Position numbers and translations under genes: made by a program
The notes under the pieces: generated by a model
Databases searched by the model: none
The model's input: only the letters and a program-made list of their open reading frames with translations
Told to the model about the DNA's origin: nothing
Shown: positions 58,171 to 64,000 of the stretch, piece after piece
Numbering within the stretch: position 1 is the stretch's first letter
How the letters are laid out: the number at the start of each line of letters is the position of its first letter
Assembly: GCF_030317105.1 (NCBI RefSeq)
Contig: NZ_JASZYG010000004.1
Coordinates: 1-64,000, forward strand
Length of the DNA: 64,000 nt
Reading direction: 5' to 3'
Source of the DNA: Variovorax brevis
Lineage (GTDB): Bacteria > Pseudomonadota > Gammaproteobacteria > Burkholderiales > Burkholderiaceae_C

Positions 58171-58869
58171 CTAATGCGCCGCCAGCGCCGTCGCCACCGC
58201 GGCGCCGCCTGACGCCACCAGCCCCAGCGCCCACACCTTGTCCAGGTCGAGCCACGCCCTGCGCAGCGCGCGCAGCCCCAGGTACCGGTAGACGACCCAT
58301 GCCGCGCCCAGCCCTGAAGCGATCATCGCGGCCGTGTGCACCAGCGAGACCATGACGGCCGTTCCGATGTTGGAGCGCATCAGGTCCATCATCGCGGCGT
58401 GGTCGATGAAGCTGCCGCTTGTTGACATCGGAGAGGAAGGCGCCACCGGCGTCTCGCAGAGCCCCATCAGGATCGGCAGCAGCATCAACGCGGCGCCATG
58501 CGCCGTCGCCATCAGGAAGGACCACAGCGCCAGTTGCGTCGGCCGGATGCGCGCCAGCCAGCGATGGCGATGGGGCAAGAAGAGCTTCGACGCGCCAAAC
58601 AGCAGCACCAGCACGCCCACCGTCACCCGGATCTCGCGACTCCATTGCAGCAGCCACGCCAGCACCGCAAAAGGCACGAGCACAAGCGCCATCGCCATCA
58701 GGTGCCCGGCACCCAGCGGCACCCAGCTGCCGAACACGGCGGCGTCGCGCTTGCCAGCCAGGCCATTGGCCACCGCGAGCGGCCAACCCATGGCGGGGTT
58801 GAGCCCGTGGTAGACACCCACCGCCACCACGCCGGCCCATAACGGCCAGGCAGACGCGAATCCTGTCAC
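58171..58869 (-). CDS. Membrane protein paired with methanethiol oxidase
   Basis: 232 residues from a GTG overlapping the methanethiol oxidase stop (GTGA). Six or so hydrophobic helices. Conserved-looking His residues occur in GVYHGLNPAMGW, LGAGHLMAM, LPHRHRWLARI and ATAHGAALMLLP, giving the pattern of a metal or small-solute transporter. I cannot place it in a named family. It may supply copper or export sulphide or methyl-sulphur products for the oxidase; both are guesses from position. Confidence 0.7.
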   Translation of the reverse strand: MTGFASAWPLWAGVVAVGVYHGLNPAMGWPLAVANGLAGKRDAAVFGSWVPLGAGHLMAMALVLVPFAVLAWLLQWSREIRVTVGVLVLLFGASKLFLPHRHRWLARIRPTQLALWSFLMATAHGAALMLLPILMGLCETPVAPSSPMSTSGSFIDHAAMMDLMRSNIGTAVMVSLVHTAAMIASGLGAAWVVYRYLGLRALRRAWLDLDKVWALGLVASGGAAVATALAAH

Positions 58870-60269
58870 GCCGACGAATAGCAGAAAGAATCCGTCGAGC
58901 AGTCACCACCCTGCAGGCGGACCTGATGCGCGCCGTACTCCGCGCCGAAGTCGACCACGAACTTCTTGTCCAGCTCGATGCCACCGTTGGCGCCGACGTT
59001 GCACATGACCATGCGGCCCGGCACGCCATCGGGATAGAACTGCGCGTCCCACTTGCTGTAGAGCGAATTGGTGAAGTACACGCGCTTGCCGTCGCGGCTG
59101 ATCTCGGTCATTTGCGGGCCGCCGCCAAAGGCCGTGCCGTTGGGATGCGGCGTGCGCCGCGCAATGCCGCCGACATGCACGCTGCCGGCCAGCTTGGGGT
59201 TCATCGGATCGGTCACGTCGTATTGCCGCAGCTCGCCGGTGCCCCAGCAGGCGACGTACAGGAAGCGGTCGTCCATCGACAAGTCGATGTCGCTCACCAG
59301 CGGCGGCACGGCGCCGAAGCCCTTGAGCAGCGGCGGCAGCAGCGCGGCGTCGGCAGGCTCCGGCGGAATGGTCGCGGTCTTCTTCGCGTGGAACTTGCCG
59401 CCTTCGCGCCACCACGTCCAGATGGAGGCTTCGAGATTCGTCGTGTCGACCACCACGCCGACAAAACCATATTCGCGGGCCGGGTCGTGCGCGGGCCGCA
59501 CTTCCAGCGCCATCTGGTGGTTGGCGCCCAGGTCGATGGTCTGTATATGGCGCCGCGCGCTCAGTTCCCAGAAGTGCAGCTGATGGCCGTACTTGTTGCC
59601 CAGCAGGTCTTCGGCCACGATGCCGTTCTCGAACTGCGGCGGCAGGCCCCATTCGCTGGACACCATGTAGTCGCGCGGCAGATTCCACCAGAAGTCGTAG
59701 TGCAGCTTTTGCGGGCCGCGATCGATCTCCCACTTGCCCATGACCTCGAAGCTCTTGCAATCCATGAGGAACACGCCGGGCGGCCCGTCGGTGCCGTCGC
59801 CATTGCCGCCGAGCGTGCTGATGTACAGGCCCTCGGGGCCGCAGTGCGTGGTGTGGGGGCGCGAGTAACCCGTCTTGCGAAAGACCTCCTCGGGCTCGAT
59901 CACCTTCGCGAGCGTGGGCTTGGCCGGATCGGGCTGCGTATCGACGATGTAGATGCGCGACGAGCGTATGCCGGGAATGACGAGGTAGCGCCGCTTCAGG
60001 AAGGCGTGGCCCGACATGGGCGACAGGGCTGAACTGCACGCGTTCCAGCCGAAGTGATGGAACTCATCGCCCTTGTTCGGCATGTCGAGCCGGTGCAGCA
60101 CGGTGCCGTAGGTGGCCGAGGCCGGATCGACGTCGATGACGGCCAGCGCGTCGGGCCGCGAGGCATCGGGCGACAGCAGTGCCGTGTAAGCGATGCGTTC
60201 GGGTTCGGCCTCCATCGCCAGGCGCGGCGAGGGGTGAAAGGTAGGGTCCGTTCGAAGCGATTCGAGCAT
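58866..60269 (-). CDS. mtoX: Methanethiol oxidase / selenium-binding protein SBP56
   Basis: 467 residues from the ATG at 60269 (AGGAGG six bases upstream). Family signatures: HHFGWNACSSALS, GYSRPHTTHCGPEGLYIST, HYDFWWNLPRDYMVSSEWG and LYVACWGTGELRQYDV. Known bacterial SBP56 enzymes oxidise methanethiol to formaldehyde, H2S and peroxide with copper. The usual sequence has a long signal peptide; this one begins directly with MLESLRTDPTFHPSP, so it may be cytoplasmic. The neighbouring scoI/mauG genes seen in some mto loci are absent here; instead a membrane protein follows by overlap. Confidence 0.85.
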   Translation of the reverse strand: MLESLRTDPTFHPSPRLAMEAEPERIAYTALLSPDASRPDALAVIDVDPASATYGTVLHRLDMPNKGDEFHHFGWNACSSALSPMSGHAFLKRRYLVIPGIRSSRIYIVDTQPDPAKPTLAKVIEPEEVFRKTGYSRPHTTHCGPEGLYISTLGGNGDGTDGPPGVFLMDCKSFEVMGKWEIDRGPQKLHYDFWWNLPRDYMVSSEWGLPPQFENGIVAEDLLGNKYGHQLHFWELSARRHIQTIDLGANHQMALEVRPAHDPAREYGFVGVVVDTTNLEASIWTWWREGGKFHAKKTATIPPEPADAALLPPLLKGFGAVPPLVSDIDLSMDDRFLYVACWGTGELRQYDVTDPMNPKLAGSVHVGGIARRTPHPNGTAFGGGPQMTEISRDGKRVYFTNSLYSKWDAQFYPDGVPGRMVMCNVGANGGIELDKKFVVDFGAEYGAHQVRLQGGDCSTDSFCYSSA

Positions 60270-60390
60270 GTAGCCTCCTGTGGGGAATTCCAGCGCGCAC
60301 CGTCCCCGGCCGTGATTCCGGCCGATGAAGTCGGCGAAATATGGGAACAAAGTATGCGCCGGAGTGGGACTCGAAGGAATGCCCTTTTGA

Positions 60391-60406
60391 GCGAATCTTT
60401 GTTCGC
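60391..60406. promoter_or_regulatory. Candidate TetR operator 1
   Basis: GCGAATCTTTGTTCGC is an inverted repeat (arms GCGAAT and GTTCGC, five of six bases matching, spacer four). It lies five bases upstream of the tetR-family start at 60412 and about 120 bases upstream of methanethiol oxidase on the other strand. Its twin lies at 61023-61038. The shared arms and spacing are typical of a TetR-family operator. Confidence 0.65.
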
Positions 60407-60411
60407 CTAAC

Positions 60412-60993
60412 ATGCATGGCATGAAACCCAAGGACGATGAAAAGCTCCAGGCCATCGCGCAAGCCACTTTCAAGCTGGTCGAGCAGACCGGACTGAGCGG
60501 CCTGACCATGGCGGCCATCGCCCGCGAGGCGCAGCTGGCCACCGGTACGCTGTACGTCTACTTCAAGTCCAAGGAAGAGTTGATGGTCGCGCTCTACGAG
60601 CAGGCCAAGACGGCGACCGCGGCCAGCCTCATGCAGGGCGACGACCCCGCTGCGCCCTTTCGCGCGCGCTTCCAGCGCATGTGGATGAACTGGCTCGACC
60701 ACCGCCTGAAACACTACTCGCAAGTCGTGTTTCTGGAGCAGTACTACAACTCCCCCTGGTTCAGCGAGGAAAGTCGCAACCTGTCGGCGCGGCTCATCAA
60801 GGAATGGGTTGAACTGATCGAGTCGGCCAAGGCGCAACAGATCCTCAAGGACGTGCCGACGCCGCTGCTGATCAACAGCTTCGCCGGCTCGGTGCGCGAG
60901 ACCGCCAACCTGCTGCGCGCGGGCACGCTCACGCGCACCAATGCCCATCTGGCAATGGCCTTCGGGCTGTGTTGGGATGGCATCAAGGCTTGA
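60412..60993 (+). CDS. TetR-family transcriptional regulator
   Basis: 193 residues (the ATG at 60421 is an alternative start). The N-terminal helix-turn-helix is GLTMAAIAREAQLATGTLYV, with YFKSKEELMVALYEQAK after it, both TetR hallmarks. The C-terminal domain binds an unknown ligand. It is upstream of a molybdenum hydroxylase operon and divergent from methanethiol oxidase, with candidate operators before both itself and the hydroxylase. Confidence 0.9.
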   Translation: MHGMKPKDDEKLQAIAQATFKLVEQTGLSGLTMAAIAREAQLATGTLYVYFKSKEELMVALYEQAKTATAASLMQGDDPAAPFRARFQRMWMNWLDHRLKHYSQVVFLEQYYNSPWFSEESRNLSARLIKEWVELIESAKAQQILKDVPTPLLINSFAGSVRETANLLRAGTLTRTNAHLAMAFGLCWDGIKA

Positions 60994-61020
60994 CCCGGGC
61001 TCGCGCCGGGTCTATTGTTT
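60992..61020 (+). terminator. Rho-independent terminator after tetR
   Basis: A perfect seven-base-pair stem (60992-60998 and 61006-61012) with a seven-base loop is followed by the T-rich stretch TATTGTTT. Its first bases overlap the tetR stop codon. It probably separates tetR from the molybdenum hydroxylase promoter just downstream. Confidence 0.7.
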
Positions 61021-61022
61021 AA

Positions 61023-61038
61023 GCGAATCGATATTCAC
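61023..61038. promoter_or_regulatory. Candidate TetR operator 2
   Basis: GCGAATCGATATTCAC has arms GCGAAT and ATTCAC with a four-base spacer, matching operator 1 at 60391 (same GCGAAT arm, same spacing). The flanks TTTAA and TCAAA extend the inverted repeat. It ends 15 bases before the [2Fe-2S] subunit ATG at 61054, between the tetR terminator and that gene. Confidence 0.65.
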
Positions 61039-61053
61039 TCAAAGGACGACACG

Positions 61054-61527
61054 ATGGCCACGCTCAATATCAACGGCAAGGATCGACAGGTCGATGTCGA
61101 TCCATCGACTCCCATCCTCTGGGCCTTGCGCGACACGCTCGGCATGACGGGCACCAAGTTCGGTTGCGGGGCGGCCTTGTGCGGCGCCTGCACCGTTCAC
61201 ATGAACGGGCAGGCCATCCGCTCGTGCATCACGCCGATCTCCGCGGCGGCGGGCCAGAAGATCAGCACCATCGAGGCCGTCACCGACGGCAGCGACAAGG
61301 TCGGCAAGGCGGTGCACGACGCGTGGGTCAAGCATGACGTCGCGCAGTGCGGCTACTGTCAGAGCGGCCAGATCATGTCGGCCACCGCCTTCCTCAAGAC
61401 CGTCGCGCCCGGCACGGTGCCGAGCGCGTCCGACATCGATGGCGCCATGGCCGGCAACATCTGCCGCTGCGGCACCTATGCGCGCATCCGCGTCGCGGTG
61501 GCCGATGCCGCCAGGTCGCTGGCTTGA
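61054..61527 (+). CDS. [2Fe-2S] subunit of a molybdenum hydroxylase
   Basis: 157 residues from the ATG at 61054 (AAAGGA upstream). Two iron-sulphur clusters: the plant-type site with Cys38, Cys43, Cys46 and Cys58 (GTKFGCGAALCGACTVHMNG) and the second with CGYCQSGQ and CRCGTYARIR. It passes electrons between the molybdenum subunit and a cytochrome. It resembles IorA-type subunits; it is followed 16 bases later by the catalytic subunit gene. Confidence 0.93.
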   Translation: MATLNINGKDRQVDVDPSTPILWALRDTLGMTGTKFGCGAALCGACTVHMNGQAIRSCITPISAAAGQKISTIEAVTDGSDKVGKAVHDAWVKHDVAQCGYCQSGQIMSATAFLKTVAPGTVPSASDIDGAMAGNICRCGTYARIRVAVADAARSLA

Positions 61528-61543
61528 ATCGGGAGCACACACC

Positions 61544-63796
61544 ATGAACTTCGATCAAGCCACCTTTGAACTGCCCGCCCATCTGCGCTCGCTCATGGCG
61601 CCGCACGAGGGCGTTGACCAACCCTCCGGTCTGCCGCGCCGCAGCTTCCTGAAGATGACGGCCATGGGCGGCTTCGCGCTCGGCGTCTTCCCACTTCACG
61701 CGCTGGCGCAGGACGCGGCCACCGGCAGCAAGCCCGCGGCGGGACTCAAGCCCGTGGAGCAGCCCGCAGCCTTCGTGCAGATCGCCAAGGACGGCACCGT
61801 GACCGTGACCATCAACCGGCTCGAATTCGGCCAAGGCGTGCAGACCGCCTTGCCGATGATCCTTGCCGAAGAACTGGACGCCGACTGGTCGAAAGTGCAA
61901 GCCGTCCACGGCAACAGCGATCCGGCCTATGTCGACCCGGTGTTCGGCATGCACCTCACCGGCGGATCGGGCTCCATCAACCATTCCTACACCCAGTACC
62001 GCGAGTTGGGCGCACGCACGCGCGCCATGCTGGTCAGCGCGGCGGCGGCAAGGTGGAAGACGGACGCAGCGGGCCTGCGCACCGCGAACGGCGTCGTCAT
62101 CGGCCCCGGCGGCAAGAAGCTCGGCTATGGCGAGCTGGCCGATGCCGCCATGAAGCTGCCCGTGCCCGAGAAGGTCACGCTCAAGGACCCCAAGGACTTC
62201 CGCCTCATCGGCAAGGCCACGCGCCGCCTGGACGCCAAGGCCAAGTCCAGCGGGCACCAGAACTACGGCATCGACGTTCGCCTGCCGGGCATGCTGACCG
62301 CCGTCGTGGCGCGCCCGCCGGTGTTTGCCGCCAAGCTCAAGTCCGTGGACGACAGCGCCGCCAAGGCCGTGAAAGGCGTCAAGGCTGTCCTGCGCGTGCC
62401 GCTGGACCGTGGCGGCGAAGGCGTGGCCGTCGTCGCCGACGGCTACTGGCCCGCCAAGCAGGGACGCGATGCGCTCAAGATCGAATGGGACAACAGCAGC
62501 GTCGAGAAGGTCGACAGCGTCAAGCAGCTCGCGCAGTACCGCGAGCTGGCGGCGAAGCCGGGGCCGCGCAAGTACGACGCCGACGTGTCGAAGCTGAACG
62601 ACGCGCCGCACAAGATCAACGCGGAATTCGTCTTCCCCTACCTTGCGCATGCGCCGATGGAGCCGCTCAACTGCACCGTCAACCTTACCGGCGACAAGGC
62701 GGAGTTGTGGATGGGCACGCAGATGCCGGGCATCGACGCCGCGGCCGCTGCCAGGGTGCTGGGCGTTGCGCCACAGAACGTCAAGGTCAACGTGCAGATG
62801 GCGGGCGGCGGCTTCGGGCGCCGTGGCCTGCCGAGCAGCGACTACGTGGTCGAGGCCTGCAACGTCGTGAAGGCCGCGCGCACGGCGGGCGTGGATGCAC
62901 CCATCCGCACGCTGTGGAGCCGCGAGGACGACATCAAGGGCGGCTACTACCGCCCGATGCACCTGCACACGGCGAAAATCGGCTTCGACGACCAGGGCAA
63001 GGTCACGGCATGGGACCACGTCATCGTTGGCCAGTCCATCATGGCCGGCACCGCCTTCGAACCGATGATGGTCAAGGACGGCATCGACGGCACCGCCACC
63101 GAAGGCATGAAGGAGCCTTACGACCTGCCGATGCGGCTCACGGTGCACCATCCCAAGCTCAACGTGCCGGTGCTGTGGTGGCGCAGCGTCGGCTCCACGC
63201 ACACGGCTTTCGTCATGGAAACGCTGGTCGACGAGATTGCGCGCAGCACGAAGCAGGACCCGGTCGCCTACCGCCTCAAGCTCATGGGCAACGATCACCC
63301 GCGCCACAAGGCCGCGTTGCAGTTGGCGGTCGACAAGTCTGGCTACGGCAAGAAACAGTTGCCAGCGGGCCGCGGCTGGGGCGTGGCCGTGCACGAGTCC
63401 TTCAATTCGGTGGTGGCCTATGTCGTCGAAGCCTCGGTGACCGACGGCACCCCGACGCTGCACAACGTGACGGCCGGCGTGCACTGCAACCTGGTGATCA
63501 ATCCGCAAAGCCTGGAGGCGCAGGTGCAGGGCGGCGCGTTGATGGGTCTGTCGATGTGCCTGCCCGGCGCTGCCATCACGCTCAAGGACGGTGTCGTCGA
63601 GCAGAGCAACTTCGGCGACTTTGCCGTGCCGCGCATCAGCAGCATGCCGCAGATCGCGGTGCACACCGTTCCCAGTGCCGACGCACCCACGGGCATGGGC
63701 GAGCCGGGCTTGCCTCCCTTGGCGCCCGCGTTTGCCAACGCGGTGGCGGCGTTGACAGGCAAGCCATTGCGCGAGTTGCCCTTCAAGACGGCCTGA
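61544..63796 (+). CDS. Molybdopterin-binding subunit of an aldehyde/isoquinoline-type oxidoreductase
   Basis: 750 residues from the ATG at 61544. A twin-arginine signal with an unusually long lead (RRSFLK at residues 32-37, then MTAMGGFALGVFPLHALA) sends the folded enzyme to the periplasm. Molybdopterin-binding signatures include EFVFPYLAHAPMEPLNCTVN, QMAGGGFGRRGLPSSDYV and GMGEPGLPPLAPAFANAVAA, carrying the catalytic glutamate. IorB-like relatives hydroxylate N-heterocycles or oxidise aldehydes. With the [2Fe-2S] subunit and the lipoprotein that follows it forms a three-part enzyme; the substrate is unknown. Confidence 0.9.
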   Translation: MNFDQATFELPAHLRSLMAPHEGVDQPSGLPRRSFLKMTAMGGFALGVFPLHALAQDAATGSKPAAGLKPVEQPAAFVQIAKDGTVTVTINRLEFGQGVQTALPMILAEELDADWSKVQAVHGNSDPAYVDPVFGMHLTGGSGSINHSYTQYRELGARTRAMLVSAAAARWKTDAAGLRTANGVVIGPGGKKLGYGELADAAMKLPVPEKVTLKDPKDFRLIGKATRRLDAKAKSSGHQNYGIDVRLPGMLTAVVARPPVFAAKLKSVDDSAAKAVKGVKAVLRVPLDRGGEGVAVVADGYWPAKQGRDALKIEWDNSSVEKVDSVKQLAQYRELAAKPGPRKYDADVSKLNDAPHKINAEFVFPYLAHAPMEPLNCTVNLTGDKAELWMGTQMPGIDAAAAARVLGVAPQNVKVNVQMAGGGFGRRGLPSSDYVVEACNVVKAARTAGVDAPIRTLWSREDDIKGGYYRPMHLHTAKIGFDDQGKVTAWDHVIVGQSIMAGTAFEPMMVKDGIDGTATEGMKEPYDLPMRLTVHHPKLNVPVLWWRSVGSTHTAFVMETLVDEIARSTKQDPVAYRLKLMGNDHPRHKAALQLAVDKSGYGKKQLPAGRGWGVAVHESFNSVVAYVVEASVTDGTPTLHNVTAGVHCNLVINPQSLEAQVQGGALMGLSMCLPGAAITLKDGVVEQSNFGDFAVPRISSMPQIAVHTVPSADAPTGMGEPGLPPLAPAFANAVAALTGKPLRELPFKTA

Positions 63797-63820
63797 ACGC
63801 GCGCAACGCATGGCCTGAGA

Positions 63821-63848
63821 GGCGGGCATGGCCTACACCACGCCCGCC
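63821..63848 (+). promoter_or_regulatory. Intercistronic GC-rich hairpin
   Basis: An 11-bp stem (arms 63821-63831 and 63838-63848, one mismatch) with loop CCTACA lies between the catalytic subunit and the lipoprotein gene. No T-run follows, so it is more likely a messenger-stability or expression-ratio element than a full terminator. Confidence 0.5.
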
Positions 63849-63889
63849 CCGTATTGGCAAGAATGGCGAATCCAGTTCAGGAGACGGCC

Positions 63890-64000
63890 ATGACAAATGA
63901 TCTGAATGACAAGGCCCCGAATCGCGCGCGCATCGTCGTTGCGGGATTGGCGGCGGCATTGCTGGCGCTGACGGCCTGCGACCCGAAGCCCACGTCGCCG
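63890..64000 (+). CDS. Lipoprotein, probably cytochrome partner, N-terminal part
   Basis: The first 37 residues are visible; the gene continues past the right edge. The ATG follows CAGGAGACGGCC. A hydrophobic signal ends in the lipobox LTAC (ALLALTACDPKPTSP), so the product is a membrane-anchored lipoprotein. In related operons the third gene encodes a c-type cytochrome that accepts electrons from the molybdenum enzyme; the haem motifs would lie beyond the window, so this is inference. Confidence 0.6.
   Translation, partial: MTNDLNDKAPNRARIVVAGLAAALLALTACDPKPTSP

Noticed and set aside
60307..60324. CGGCCG inverted repeat in the methanethiol oxidase leader
   Set aside because: Six-bp stem made of a self-complementary GC hexamer is common by chance in this base composition.

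Overview
The window looks like a chromosomal segment from a GC-rich betaproteobacterium, most likely Burkholderiales/Comamonadaceae and Variovorax-like. This is inferred from the very GC-rich third codon positions, the glycerol ABC importer locus, the duplicated ATP-grasp/alpha-E/transglutaminase genes and paired-hairpin REP elements. No rRNA, tRNA, CRISPR array, insertion sequence or phage gene was recognised. Coding density is very high and no gene-free stretch exceeds about 300 bases.

Layout. 1-2.6 kb (minus): the start of etfB, an MscS-type channel and a class II HDAC-like deacetylase. 2.7-8.5 kb (plus): MoxR ATPase, DUF58 protein and TgpA-like transglutaminase, then a lytic transglycosylase (mltB) and an HD-type hydrolase; a small histidine phosphatase follows on the minus strand. 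9.1-19.4 kb: a glycerol utilisation locus, glpD-S-T-P-Q-U-V on minus facing glpR-glpK on plus. The ABC importer has two different ATPases with complementary defects. 19.4-23 kb (minus): a large RTX repeat protein preceded by a short remnant of a type I secretion ABC transporter. 23-36 kb: two sets of circularly permuted ATP-grasp, alpha-E and transglutaminase genes, one split and one fused, flanking comEC; the plus-strand set ends with a RidA gene. 36-42.9 kb: a GMC oxidoreductase, then a LacI-regulated minus-strand operon (two permeases, binding protein, isomerase, sugar kinase, LacI) with a palindromic operator upstream. 42.9-51.7 kb: a CorA-like channel, a large patatin-like protein whose catalytic residues are split by a multi-helix membrane insert, a beta-propeller lipoprotein and an acyl-CoA synthetase. 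51.8-58.1 kb: a DnaJ-like protein and many small single-domain genes, including a predicted ADP-ribosyltransferase with an unknown partner and a probable NTF2/SnoaL fragment. 58.1-64 kb: methanethiol oxidase (SBP56) with a membrane partner on minus, then tetR, a [2Fe-2S] subunit, a molybdopterin subunit and the start of a lipoprotein on plus, with two matching candidate TetR operators.

How the genes work together. The glp locus would import glycerol by ABC transport, phosphorylate it with GlpK and oxidise it with GlpD under GlpR control. The LacI operon probably takes up and phosphorylates a small acid or sugar acid, but its ATPase subunit is not in this window. The TetR locus encodes a periplasmic molybdenum hydroxylase that probably passes electrons to a membrane-bound partner beginning at the right edge. 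The most unusual items are the ADP-ribosyltransferase pair, the double ATP-grasp/alpha-E/transglutaminase set without an Anbu peptidase, the asymmetric GlpS/GlpT ATPases, the RTX gene beside a broken secretion gene, and the membrane-interrupted patatin.
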